Shown: in pieces, positions 21,763-29,349 of the stretch
How the letters are laid out: each line of letters opens with the position of its first letter
Numbering within the stretch: position 1 is the stretch's first letter
Source: Bdellovibrio sp. ZAP7
GTDB taxonomy: Bacteria > Bdellovibrionota > FAC87 > UBA2466
Length of the DNA stretch: 62,364 nucleotides
NCBI GenBank assembly: GCA_945878405.1
Contig: CAMCTJ010000011.1
Location: 1-62,364 of the forward strand
Direction of reading: 5' to 3'
Program-made: the position numbers and the translations under genes
The notes under the pieces: generated by a model
Database searches by the model: none
What the model was told of the DNA's origin: nothing
The model's input: only the letters and a program-made list of their open reading frames with translations

Positions 21763-23343
21763 ATGTCTGAAGAAAAACCAAAAATGCCATTAAAGGGTTT
21801 AGCTCTTTATGTTGCCCTAGGAATTGTAGCAGCCCTAACCAGCGTCGGTGTTTATGCCGGGGTCCAATATCTTTATCAGGTTGCTGACTCCAAAAAAGAA
21901 GAAGTTCAGGCCCCTCTCGACAATCCGGCGTTGGCAGAGACGCGTTCAGAAACAAGCAATCACGATGCTGGAACTACGGCTCTGAAGAAAACATCAGAGA
22001 GTTTTCGATCGGTGGCAAAAAAGGTTGGGCCTGCCGTGGTGAATATCAAAGCAACCCGTGGGGTAAAAAAACAGAAAATGCCACGCCCCCGAAATCGGCG
22101 CCCAGCGCCAGGACCTGGGCCGGGGCCAGAAGACGAAGAGAGTCCATTTCCAAGAGATCCTTTTTGGGATTTTTTCGAGAGATTTGGAGCGCCTCACATG
22201 ATGCCTGAACCAGGGCCGCAGACCAGCTTGGGCTCTGGAATTATCATTGATAAAAATGGAACTGTTGTGACCAATAATCATGTGATCGATGGTGGAACCG
22301 AAATCATGGTTCGAATCGGTAGTGATAACACGGAAATGAAAGCAAAGATTATTGGCACGGATCCTAAAACTGATTTGGCAGTTTTGAAAATTGAAGGCGC
22401 AAAGGATCTTCCTTATGCCGCTTGGGGGGATTCTGATTCTGCGGAAGTGGGAGATTGGGCAATTGCTATTGGAAGTCCTTTTGCCTTGGATCAATCTGTC
22501 ACCGTGGGAATCATCAGTGCTAAAGGTCGAAATCAGGTTGGACTTGGAAACGACTTCAGGGCTGACATGATTCAAACAGATGCAGCAATCAATCCTGGAA
22601 ATTCAGGAGGCCCACTGTGTGATATTGACGGCAATATCATTGGAGTTAATACGGCTATCTACAGCCGCAGTGGTGGCTACATGGGAATTGGGTTTGCTAT
22701 TCCAGCGAACCTTGCAAAAGACATCGTGAACCGTCTTCTTAAAGAAGGAAAGATTGTTCGAGGATGGCTCGGAGTTTACATCCAACCTCTTGATCCTGAA
22801 TTGGCAAAGGAACTAGGACTCAAACAAGGCGTCGGAATCCACGAAGTCATTGAGGGCAGTCCCGCTGCAACTGCGGGTCTTCAGGCAGGAGATGTCGTAT
22901 TGGAAGTGGATGGAAAAACGGTAAAAGAAGTCACCGAACTTCAGAGACGAATTGGAGATTTCAAACCTGGTCAAACAGTAAAATTAAAAGTGATGGATTA
23001 TGCGGATAAAAAATCTCGTTCCATCACGGTTAAAGTGGGAACTCTTCCGGAAGATCAAGGAGCGGGCCCCGAGGAACGTTCTGAGAGTGAACAAGAACCC
23101 GATAGGATTGGATTGATCTTGGGTACAAAAGGAAAAGACGTCGTAATTAAGGGGATGGAACCCGGTTCGCTTTCAGAATCAATGTTGGGCCTTGAGGTAG
23201 GAGACATCATTGTGCGAGTGAATCGCCAGAACATCACTTCAATCTCGGCCTATAAAAAGGCTTTAAAAAACGCCAAACATGTTTACTTGGAAGTGAAACG
23301 AAAAGGTCGCAATCTGTTTTTCCAGTTTGCTCTACCTGAATAA
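21763..23343 (+). CDS. htrA: HtrA/DegP-type periplasmic serine protease with two PDZ domains
   Basis: 526 residues. A membrane anchor or uncleaved signal lies at about 11-36. A proline/arginine-rich linker (about 107-125, RPRNRRPAPGPGPGP) precedes the trypsin-like domain with His173 (VTNNHVID), Asp204 (KTDLAVLKI) and Ser281 (GNSGGP). Two PDZ domains follow, about residues 335-430 and 445-520. It degrades or refolds damaged envelope proteins. It is 12 bases after clpB, joining cytoplasmic and envelope quality control in one transcription unit. Confidence 0.94.
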   Translation: MSEEKPKMPLKGLALYVALGIVAALTSVGVYAGVQYLYQVADSKKEEVQAPLDNPALAETRSETSNHDAGTTALKKTSESFRSVAKKVGPAVVNIKATRGVKKQKMPRPRNRRPAPGPGPGPEDEESPFPRDPFWDFFERFGAPHMMPEPGPQTSLGSGIIIDKNGTVVTNNHVIDGGTEIMVRIGSDNTEMKAKIIGTDPKTDLAVLKIEGAKDLPYAAWGDSDSAEVGDWAIAIGSPFALDQSVTVGIISAKGRNQVGLGNDFRADMIQTDAAINPGNSGGPLCDIDGNIIGVNTAIYSRSGGYMGIGFAIPANLAKDIVNRLLKEGKIVRGWLGVYIQPLDPELAKELGLKQGVGIHEVIEGSPAATAGLQAGDVVLEVDGKTVKEVTELQRRIGDFKPGQTVKLKVMDYADKKSRSITVKVGTLPEDQGAGPEERSESEQEPDRIGLILGTKGKDVVIKGMEPGSLSESMLGLEVGDIIVRVNRQNITSISAYKKALKNAKHVYLEVKRKGRNLFFQFALPE

Positions 23344-23383
23344 GATCACGTTAGCGTGCTCTAACGAAGAGGGGGTATCGGTC

Positions 23384-24295
23384 GTGAGTTCAATTGTTGC
23401 GGTGGGTTCTCTTGCTTTTGATAGCATCGAAACACCTTTTGGAAGCGTCGGAAAGATTTTGGGAGGCTCGGCCAATCACTTCTCCCTCAGTGCAAGTTAT
23501 TTCAGTCCTGTGAAATGCATTAGTGTAGTGGGAGAAGACTATCCCAAGGAACATTTGGATTATCTCAAATCAAAAAACATTGATTTGAGCGGAGTCAGTG
23601 TTTCGAAAGGAAAGACCTTCCACTGGTCTGGCCGCTACGGTTATGACCTACATGAAGCAACCACTTTAGATACCCAACTGAATGTCTTCGAACATTTTTC
23701 ACCTGAGGTTCCCTCAAGCTATCAGGACAGTCCCTTTTTGTTTCTTGGAAATATTCTGCCCTCTCTACAAGAGAAAGTGCTTAAGAACCTTCCCAAGACA
23801 CGGTTTATCGCTTTGGACACTATGAATTTTTGGATTCAAAGCCAGAAGGAAGCCTTGATTCAGGTTCTAAATAAAGTTCACTGTTTAATTATTAACGAAG
23901 CAGAACTACGCCAATTAACACAGTCTCACAACGTGGTGAAAGCAGCTGAAATAGTCCGCAGCTGGGGCCCTCACCTTGTAGTAGTTAAGCGAGGGGAGTA
24001 CGGAGCGCTTCTTTTTAATCAAACGGAAACTTTTAGTCTTCCTGGATTACCGCTTAGTGAGGTTAAGGATCCCACAGGTGCTGGCGATTCATTTGCGGGT
24101 GGTTTTCTAGGATATTTGGCCTCCTGCGGACAAACCTCGCCGGATAAAAAAACATTAAGACAAGCGGTGGTCTACGGTAGCGTGATGGCCTCGTTTATTG
24201 TGGAAGATTTTGGCTGCAATCAACTTCTGCGGCTTTCAAAAGACCAAATAGACAAACGTTTTCAACACTTTAGAGAACTGACCTCCTTTAATTAA
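23384..24295 (+). CDS. PfkB-family carbohydrate/nucleoside kinase
   Basis: 303 residues from a GTG start chosen because GAGGGGG lies nine bases upstream. The N-terminal IVAVGSLAFDSIETPFG with GGSANHFSLSASYF and the C-terminal DPTGAGDSFAGGFLGYLAS (anion hole and catalytic Asp) are the PfkB ribokinase-fold motifs. It phosphorylates a sugar or nucleoside; the substrate cannot be told. It follows htrA with a 40-base gap and probably belongs to the clpB-htrA transcript. Confidence 0.85.
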   Translation: MSSIVAVGSLAFDSIETPFGSVGKILGGSANHFSLSASYFSPVKCISVVGEDYPKEHLDYLKSKNIDLSGVSVSKGKTFHWSGRYGYDLHEATTLDTQLNVFEHFSPEVPSSYQDSPFLFLGNILPSLQEKVLKNLPKTRFIALDTMNFWIQSQKEALIQVLNKVHCLIINEAELRQLTQSHNVVKAAEIVRSWGPHLVVVKRGEYGALLFNQTETFSLPGLPLSEVKDPTGAGDSFAGGFLGYLASCGQTSPDKKTLRQAVVYGSVMASFIVEDFGCNQLLRLSKDQIDKRFQHFRELTSFN

Positions 24296-24312
24296 CTTCG
24301 GTGGGTCGAAGC

Positions 24313-24340
24313 TTGACGGGGTCTACGATTCCCATTAAAA
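24313..24340 (+). promoter_or_regulatory. Candidate promoter for the zinc-ribbon protein gene
   Basis: TTGACG (24313-24318) is followed after 16 bases by TTAAAA (24335-24340), just beyond a small hairpin (CTTCG at 24296-24300 with CGAAG at 24307-24311) next to the kinase stop. Weak match; position before the next gene supports it. Confidence 0.3.
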
Positions 24341-24416
24341 GGCCTTCTTTAACGTGTCATTAAAAACTGTATTATCGCAATTAGTTAGTAAGAAAAATTT
24401 GGCAAGGATCGGGTCC

Positions 24417-24992
24417 ATGGCAAAATCAAAAGTAAAAAAGCCTGCAAAAAAGAAAAAAGCTGCGCCAGCTAAAAAGCCTGCTGCTCCAAAAATGAAGGCA
24501 AAGGCGCCCATCGTAAAGACGGCCGCAAAAGTAAAAAAGCCAGTTGCTGAACCCAAGAAAAAAACTCAAGAAAAAAAGGAAACAAAGGGTCAGGTCACAG
24601 CCCCTTCCTCCAAAAAACAAGGTTCCTCGATGGCCAAGGAAACAAAAGCTACAGCGGCTCCCAAACGCCCTATTCTAGGACCCATCGAACCTGGTCGTTT
24701 AGGTCAAAAACGCAATTGCCTTGAGTGCGGTACGAAATTCTATGACTTTGAGCGCCTTCCTATTACTTGCCCTAAATGCTACTCGGAGTTTGAACCACAA
24801 GATTTTGAACCCAAAATCAATTTGAAGTCAGATTCAAAGAAAGCTCGTGCAGTTGAAAAGGAAGAAGAACCTGAAAGAGAATTAGTAGTCAGTGAGTCTT
24901 CAGAATTTGAAAGTCTAGAAGATTTAAACGACGACGATTCGGCTGTTGTGGGAATTGGCCCCGATAAAGACAGTGACGAAAGTTTTGATTAG
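24417..24992 (+). CDS. FYDLN-type zinc-ribbon protein with histone-H1-like tail
   Basis: 191 residues from the ATG at 24417 (AGGA upstream); a GTG at 24354 would add 21 residues. The first ~75 residues are lysine, alanine and proline repeats (KKPAKKKKAAPAKKPAAPK) like a histone H1 or bacterial nucleoid-protein tail. The middle has LGQKRNCLECGTKFYDFERLPITCPKC, matching the FYDLN_acid family (TIGR02300), here with two CxxC pairs that could hold zinc. The C-terminus is strongly acidic (DLNDDDSAVV). Function unknown; nucleic-acid binding by the basic tail is an inference. Confidence 0.75.
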   Translation: MAKSKVKKPAKKKKAAPAKKPAAPKMKAKAPIVKTAAKVKKPVAEPKKKTQEKKETKGQVTAPSSKKQGSSMAKETKATAAPKRPILGPIEPGRLGQKRNCLECGTKFYDFERLPITCPKCYSEFEPQDFEPKINLKSDSKKARAVEKEEEPERELVVSESSEFESLEDLNDDDSAVVGIGPDKDSDESFD

Positions 24993-25198
24993 GGCTTTTT
25001 AATAAGATCGGTTTTACGCTTCCCTGCGCTGGACTCTTTTCTAAAATTTCGTTGATTCGCTCGCTCTTGATAATCCATCATGAGCTTAATAAACAAAACA
25101 GTTATTGCTCCAGTGACAATGAAGAACCACTGAACCGGCGTGATACTTTCGAAAAACGATACAAGCCACTTCTGATTGTTTCCCATCTTAGGGTCCAT
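24989..25198 (-). CDS. Small membrane protein, unknown function
   Basis: 69 residues with one hydrophobic helix (VQWFFIVTGAITVLFIKLMM, about 22-41) and a basic C-terminal tail. It is the last gene of the minus-strand pilin-like cluster, overlapping the end of the preceding gene by 11 bases; an ATG at 25186 would remove the overlap. Its 3' end overlaps the convergent zinc-ribbon gene by four bases. No family is recognised; the context suggests a small accessory protein of the pilus-like system. Confidence 0.5.
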   Translation of the reverse strand: MDPKMGNNQKWLVSFFESITPVQWFFIVTGAITVLFIKLMMDYQERANQRNFRKESSAGKRKTDLIKKP

Positions 25199-26333
25199 TT
25201 TTTAATTTTAGCTTAAAAGGAATTTGGGGTTCAGAGTCCCCTCTCACACCCAGAATTGCCCCCGTGACGAGGATGGCTCCCATAAACCACCAAACCATTT
25301 TTTTATTGTACCATTTCTCTTCAGGGCCCGTAGAAAAAGAAGATGGGTTTGGGAAGGCAGAATCCTCACTTCGTAGAGGCCAATCGCTAAGTCCCGTTTG
25401 AGAGTTAAAATGATACTTTCCAATCTCTTTGGAATCCTCTGAAAGAATCAGCAGGTCCTTAGCCTTATCGAATTCCGATGGAATCAGATTCTCAATTCGA
25501 ACTTGATCTCTTATAGGTGCCCATACTTTACCTTTTTCATCTTGGATTACCCCTCCACATTTAATCACTCGCTCAAATACCTTTCCCTCACTTCCTCGTC
25601 TTATTACCAAATAGTTTCCCGGAAATATTTCTTTCCCCTGGGTAGCAATTCGAAATCCATTAATCCAACTGGGATAGGCTAGCTCAAACAACTCATCAAT
25701 CTGACGCAATTCACAGTTGTTTTTCGGATTGATTTGCACTTTTTTTAGACACTCACTCTCAAATACGTCTTTTAATGGCTCATCCATGAGGCGGTGGAAA
25801 TCAATTTCTCGCAAAGGATGTACTTCAGCTGCCTCCCGACAAAGACGTCCAAATTCCTTCATCTTTCGCTTTCTCCAAAACCATCCTGCTTGAACCAGCC
25901 GAGACAGCTGTATTTCGGGTCCAAAAGTGCCTCTCGGAAGTTGCGAACTACGCCGGTTGATTTCTTGAATCAGCGCCTGGGCCTCACTGTCAGCAGTCAT
26001 GGTTAGAGTTCTATCGCTAAAGGACTTTTGGGAAAGTTTCTGGTTGAGTTTGATTAATTCTTTCCTGACTTTTGCTAGCCGAAAGGTCTCCATTGGAATC
26101 ATAGAGGACGGCTGCGTTTTCATTACCCGTCGTCCCAGCTTATTTTCGATCTCATCGGTGAGTTGTCTCTCTATTTTTGCGTGCTGGTAAAGAGAGCCAT
26201 TGTGTTTTGTTTTTATCCATAAAAGCCCCACAGGGCCTGTATTTTTATCGGGTAGAGGAACAGCCAAAACAAGAGACTGCGCCCAACATAAGAGGACCGT
26301 TAGTTTTTTATGAGTGAGTAGAAAGGTTCTCAT
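25188..26333 (-). CDS. Secreted/anchored protein of the Flp-like cluster, unknown function
   Basis: 381 residues. A signal peptide (LTVLLCWAQSLVLA, about 11-24) leads a charged, helical exported domain, and a membrane helix (MVWWFMGAILVTGAILGV, about 348-365) lies near the C-terminus, so the bulk is probably periplasmic. It starts two bases before the end of the CpaB-like gene, implying a shared mRNA. No known fold is recognised. The position beside Flp-type pilin genes makes a role in pilus assembly plausible. Comparison with the Bdellovibrio host-interaction locus, which also sits beside an Flp pilin gene, would be worthwhile. Confidence 0.7.
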   Translation of the reverse strand: MRTFLLTHKKLTVLLCWAQSLVLAVPLPDKNTGPVGLLWIKTKHNGSLYQHAKIERQLTDEIENKLGRRVMKTQPSSMIPMETFRLAKVRKELIKLNQKLSQKSFSDRTLTMTADSEAQALIQEINRRSSQLPRGTFGPEIQLSRLVQAGWFWRKRKMKEFGRLCREAAEVHPLREIDFHRLMDEPLKDVFESECLKKVQINPKNNCELRQIDELFELAYPSWINGFRIATQGKEIFPGNYLVIRRGSEGKVFERVIKCGGVIQDEKGKVWAPIRDQVRIENLIPSEFDKAKDLLILSEDSKEIGKYHFNSQTGLSDWPLRSEDSAFPNPSSFSTGPEEKWYNKKMVWWFMGAILVTGAILGVRGDSEPQIPFKLKLKNGP

Positions 26334-26335
26334 TG

Positions 26336-27040
26336 CTACCCCTCCTCCAAAACTTGAATTGGACGTGGTTGTTTGGGGTTGGTTCTTTGCTTTTTAGATG
26401 GAGTTCGCGATTCGTCTTGAGGGTTTCTGAGAACTACTTCGACCCAACCCTCTTCAGAAAAAGATTCGATCTGATGAATGTCCCCAGGAGTCAGTGCAAC
26501 GAGCACTTCTTGGTGGTTCTCTTTTCTGCTTAAAGCCAGCACTCTCTTATCTTCTAGAAAAACCGTTGATTCTATTCCCCGTTCTGATTTTTTCCTAACT
26601 AGGTCAACCCGATCCCCTATTTCCAGAGGCAAACGGGACTGTGTTTTTATTAAAAATGCACGGAATCCCTTGGGGACCTTACGAGAGAAACTAAGCTCGC
26701 TGCTTTGCTGGAGCTGGGTTTTTAAAATGAGTGCGCCTGAAGGAATTTCAGCTAGTACCCGTTTTCCAATCACTTCATCGAGCTCTTGATCAGTGAAAGT
26801 AAGGTAACTGGATTCACCGCTGGAACTATCTACTCCAACTGTTAGGTCATGAACGGTTAATACAATGCCCGGCTTAAGATCACGTTTTGCTGCAAGCTTC
26901 CTAACCTCATTGCGCGGAGAAGCTCTCAATAGGTGATGCAATTCGACACTCATGACCAAAAGACAGACTCCGAAAAGCCACAATCTCGACAGAAGCGGTC
27001 TTTGCAACCATATTTTTTTTACCCTTTTTAGCGGTTCCAT
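26336..27040 (-). CDS. CpaB/RcpC-like pilus assembly protein (SAF domain)
   Basis: 234 residues: an N-terminal membrane helix (about 18-36) and then an SAF-type region, with AAKRDLKPGIVLTVHDLTV, IGKRVLAEIPSGALILKTQL and PKGFRAFLI, followed by a second domain (GDRVDLVRK...) and a basic tail. This is the order in CpaB/RcpC, a periplasmic component of Tad/Flp pili thought to act near the secretin. Its N-terminus overlaps the upstream prepilin-like gene by 13 bases. Confidence 0.75.
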   Translation of the reverse strand: MEPLKRVKKIWLQRPLLSRLWLFGVCLLVMSVELHHLLRASPRNEVRKLAAKRDLKPGIVLTVHDLTVGVDSSSGESSYLTFTDQELDEVIGKRVLAEIPSGALILKTQLQQSSELSFSRKVPKGFRAFLIKTQSRLPLEIGDRVDLVRKKSERGIESTVFLEDKRVLALSRKENHQEVLVALTPGDIHQIESFSEEGWVEVVLRNPQDESRTPSKKQRTNPKQPRPIQVLEEG

Positions 27041-27225
27041 AATCTTTTACCGTTGTAGACAATCCTTTGCTTTTGAATATTTTGGACTGCCTCTTTGTAA
27101 GGACTTAAATAAGTCTCAAAGCCGGCTTTCATGAGCGCGATAACTAAGAGCAAAATGAGAATTATCTCAATTAAGAGCATTCCCCGTTGATCTGGTTTTA
27201 CTTTGCCCATAACCGGTAATCCCAT
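27028..27225 (-). CDS. Small prepilin-like protein
   Basis: 65 residues. A basic leader ending in RG is followed by MLLIEIILILLLVIALM, so cleavage after the glycine would leave glutamate at position +5, the rule for prepilin-peptidase substrates. It resembles minor pseudopilins or TadE-type proteins but has a very short C-terminal part. It overlaps both neighbours (28 bases upstream, 13 downstream), consistent with a tight operon. Confidence 0.65.
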   Translation of the reverse strand: MGLPVMGKVKPDQRGMLLIEIILILLLVIALMKAGFETYLSPYKEAVQNIQKQRIVYNGKRLWNR

Positions 27226-27782
27226 TTGGTGGGAGCTTCGTTAACGAGTGAAACTGACACGCTTAAACTTCTCCCGCCGGGCTCAAACAAACGGCTTTTC
27301 GCTTCTGACAGGTGGGTTACGGTTAATCCGTTAACCTCACTACATGCCGGACAATGATTTTGCTTCAACGACAGTCCTGGGGCCCGTTTTAAATGAAGGT
27401 TTGGGGTGGTTAGACCCAGTTCCCTTTCCGCTATCGAAGTTCCCCTTGCCCAACTTTTTTTTGCTTTAAACCCGGATATTAGATTTAACCCGCGGATACT
27501 GGCCCTTAATGCCTTTGCCAGCTTCCCACAGCCGATAGCCGTAGGTGGTACCAAACTACAGGCGAGACTTTGATGGTACTTTTGATGAAGATTAGTGATT
27601 TCTTTTCGATCTCTCTCTAGTTCCTGCACTAAATTCAGATCACTCTGTCCTAAGCGAATTGCAGTATTATCCAAGACAATTTGAGTTCTCTGCCAGTCAA
27701 GTTCTCGATAGTATAATTCGGCCACCCAAGCCGCCCCAAAAATCATGGGCGTTGTAATTGCTAAGAAAAAGGAAATAAACAT
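27198..27782 (-). CDS. TadE/TadG-like exported protein, unknown function
   Basis: 194 residues with an N-terminal hydrophobic segment (about 2-20, FISFFLAITTPMIFGAAWV), followed by a mostly helical exported part with paired cysteines (SLACS, IGCGK, HCPAC). No processing glycine with +5 glutamate is seen, so it may be an anchor like TadG rather than a pilin. It overlaps the upstream pseudopilin gene by 22 bases. Assignment rests mainly on context. Confidence 0.6.
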   Translation of the reverse strand: MFISFFLAITTPMIFGAAWVAELYYRELDWQRTQIVLDNTAIRLGQSDLNLVQELERDRKEITNLHQKYHQSLACSLVPPTAIGCGKLAKALRASIRGLNLISGFKAKKSWARGTSIAERELGLTTPNLHLKRAPGLSLKQNHCPACSEVNGLTVTHLSEAKSRLFEPGGRSLSVSVSLVNEAPTKWDYRLWAK

Positions 27783-28201
27783 CTTTTAATAATCTCCTGA
27801 TGGTGTTTTCTTTTGCCCCGAAACTCAAAAGAAATAAATTGTTCATAACGTAGCCGTCGTTCCGTTAGTCCCCCAGGAAGCTTTCCCACGTTCAGCCAAC
27901 GAAGGTCCTTTGGATCCCTAATTCTCCTAAACTCCCTTTGCGATTCCCTGTCGATTTGTCTCCCAAGAACACCTCCAAGGGCTAAATCGAGAAAGCTCTG
28001 AGTCTCCCTATCGATTTCCTTTCCACTCTCACCCAAAGCCTTAGCCCGAGCCTCTGTACAAGTGATGTGAATCAAGAGTACCTGGAAGATCTCACGTCTA
28101 AATGCCTCCAAAAGAAAAAACATCATTAAGACAAATGGCATCAAAAGCATCACCGCTTCTATTAAAAAAAAACCACGAATGTTTCTTTTTATTCGGACCA
28201 T
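27761..28201 (-). CDS. TadE-like pseudopilin
   Basis: 146 residues starting with a basic leader (MVRIKRNIRG) and then FFLIEAVMLLMPFVLMMFFLLEA: glycine at the cleavage site and glutamate at +5 fit prepilin-peptidase processing, and the helix resembles TadE. The remainder is charged, with RESQREFRRIRDP. It overlaps the Flp pilin gene upstream by 13 bases. Likely a minor pilin of the Flp-type system encoded here. Confidence 0.7.
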   Translation of the reverse strand: MVRIKRNIRGFFLIEAVMLLMPFVLMMFFLLEAFRREIFQVLLIHITCTEARAKALGESGKEIDRETQSFLDLALGGVLGRQIDRESQREFRRIRDPKDLRWLNVGKLPGGLTERRLRYEQFISFEFRGKRKHHQEIIKRCLFPFS

Positions 28202-28455
28202 GAACTTCGGGATTTTTTCTTAGTTGTTTGGGCCCCTTCCATAAAGTCATCGAGGGCTCTGCCTTGAATCATAGGCTGTTGGACGTCAGTAAAATCGAAC
28301 TTCTTTTTTCCTTGAAGAGAATGTGCAACGTTAGCGTAAAGCTCTTTGATGTTAGCACCCACCACACTCACGATGGCGATGGAACTAATCGTAATAAGAC
28401 AAACCAAGACAAGGTATTCCACCAATCCCTGTCCCTTCTGATTTATTTTTGGCAT
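28189..28455 (-). CDS. Flp-type pilin
   Basis: 88 residues. The leader MPKINQKG is followed by QGLVEYLVLVCLITISSIA; cleavage after glycine gives QGLVEY with glutamate at +5 and tyrosine at +6, the type IVb Flp pilin hallmark. The mature protein would be about 80 residues, longer than many Flp pilins because of a basic C-terminal tail. It is the first gene of the minus-strand cluster, with AGGAGG before the ATG and a sigma-54-like promoter just upstream. Confidence 0.83.
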   Translation of the reverse strand: MPKINQKGQGLVEYLVLVCLITISSIAIVSVVGANIKELYANVAHSLQGKKKFDFTDVQQPMIQGRALDDFMEGAQTTKKKSRSSWSE

Positions 28456-28479
28456 TGAATCCCTCCTAGAGAAACTTTT

Positions 28480-28495
28480 TGCTAAGAGTGAGCCA
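28480..28495 (-). promoter_or_regulatory. Sigma-54-like promoter of the Flp pilin cluster
   Basis: Reading on the minus strand, TGGCTCACTCTTAGCA has GG and GC separated by exactly ten bases, as the sigma-54 -24/-12 elements require. Each half differs slightly from the TGGCAC / TTGCA consensus. The predicted start lies about 13 bases before the Flp pilin ATG, next to its AGGAGG. Pilin genes are common sigma-54 targets. Confidence 0.45.
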
Positions 28496-28577
28496 ACTAT
28501 TTTCAGCTAAAAAAGAAACAACTAGGAGAATGGGGAGTTCAAAAACAGGACTGACAGTTCACAACTTGGGTTAGAAA

Positions 28578-29084
28578 CTAGAAGAGACGATCAAAAGCAC
28601 GACTGCTCTGCAAAAACTCAGTTAAATAGTAACGGGAAAACTGATCAACTGTGATTGGCTTTTCTAAGAAGTGCCAAGTAACTTCATCAAAACTTGAAAA
28701 TCGTGCTTCTAAAACGCCAGAAAAAACAGTGCTTATTCGCGAAGATGTATCTAAAGAAGGCTTTTCACATTTGATTTGGATAGATCCTGAACGGCTTGAG
28801 CTGATCACCAATCGGACTGAGTTTCGTTCGAGAAAAAAATTATCAGGTCTATCGGCCATCTCACCCCAGGAAATACATAAGGATGGTTCTTTCATTCGGG
28901 AATTGAAAAGTTTTGAGAGACTCAACCACTGAGTTCTCACTTCTCTCATAAATAAGGTGGTGCTGACTGCCAGGACTTCTTCGCGAGTACGAGAAATATC
29001 TAGGTTGGGAAGTTTGCCAGCTAGAATCAATCCTTCTTGCTCGGCCAGATTTTCAATCCATTTGATACTACTATCGCTAATCAT
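28578..29084 (-). CDS. Hypothetical protein downstream of 6S RNA
   Basis: 168 residues, no signal peptide or membrane segment; charged, mixed alpha/beta composition (RTREEVLAVSTTLFMREVRTQW; VRLVISSSRSGSIQIKCEKPS). No family recognised. Its ribosome-binding sequence GGGGGAG, four bases before the ATG, is the 3' strand of the closing helix of the adjacent 6S RNA, so it probably depends on read-through or processing of the 6S transcript. In E. coli 6S is also followed by a co-transcribed gene (ygfA), but this protein is not a YgfA homologue by eye. Confidence 0.6.
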   Translation of the reverse strand: MISDSSIKWIENLAEQEGLILAGKLPNLDISRTREEVLAVSTTLFMREVRTQWLSLSKLFNSRMKEPSLCISWGEMADRPDNFFLERNSVRLVISSSRSGSIQIKCEKPSLDTSSRISTVFSGVLEARFSSFDEVTWHFLEKPITVDQFSRYYLTEFLQSSRAFDRLF

Positions 29085-29087
29085 ACT

Positions 29088-29270
29088 GCTCCCCCACCTT
29101 TAAGCCGTGGTCCTAATGCTCCTAACCCAAAGAGTTAGGTGGTCGCCTTGATTACTGCTTTAGGCTTCCTATTCTGAGATAGGCCTGCACACCGCAATAA
29201 GGGAAGGCTCCCGATGAATCTATTTGTAGGTCAGAGCCATTTCGTGACTCACGCACCCGACAGGGGAGCC
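29088..29270 (-). ncRNA. ssrS: 6S RNA
   Basis: About 183 nucleotides of minus-strand sequence with the 6S layout. The ends close as GCTCCCC (29263-29269) with GGGGAGC (29088-29094). The 3' half carries GGAAGCCTAAAGCAG, matching the conserved AGAAGCCTTAAAACTG of E. coli 6S. It is followed by the hairpin CCACCTAACTC...GGGTTAGGAGC, the same place as CACCTTGAACCAAGGGTTCAAGG in E. coli. A good promoter is positioned to start it at about 29269-29271. 6S binds the sigma-70 holoenzyme in stationary phase by mimicking an open promoter. Exact ends are inferred. Confidence 0.83.
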
Positions 29271-29275
29271 CTTAC

Positions 29276-29304
29276 ATTATCGCAGATTCTCAAAACGCAT
29301 CCAA
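29276..29304 (-). promoter_or_regulatory. Sigma-70 promoter of 6S RNA
   Basis: On the minus strand TTGGAT (29304-29299) and GATAAT (29281-29276) are separated by exactly 17 bases. Transcription would start about six to seven bases downstream, at the first base of the 6S closing stem. The -35 box is also part of the right arm of the preceding gene's terminator hairpin. Confidence 0.65.
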
Positions 29305-29326
29305 CCCCTTCTTTCGAAGGGGTTGG
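29301..29326 (-). terminator. Terminator hairpin of the PhaR-like gene
   Basis: A perfect 11-base-pair stem (29301-29311 with 29316-29326) closes a four-base loop, 24 bases after the stop codon of the PhaR-like gene. On the minus strand it is followed by ATGCGTTTTG, a weak T-tract. It shares bases with the 6S -35 element. Confidence 0.55.
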
Positions 29327-29349
29327 ACAGTGATAAATATCTGATTTTA

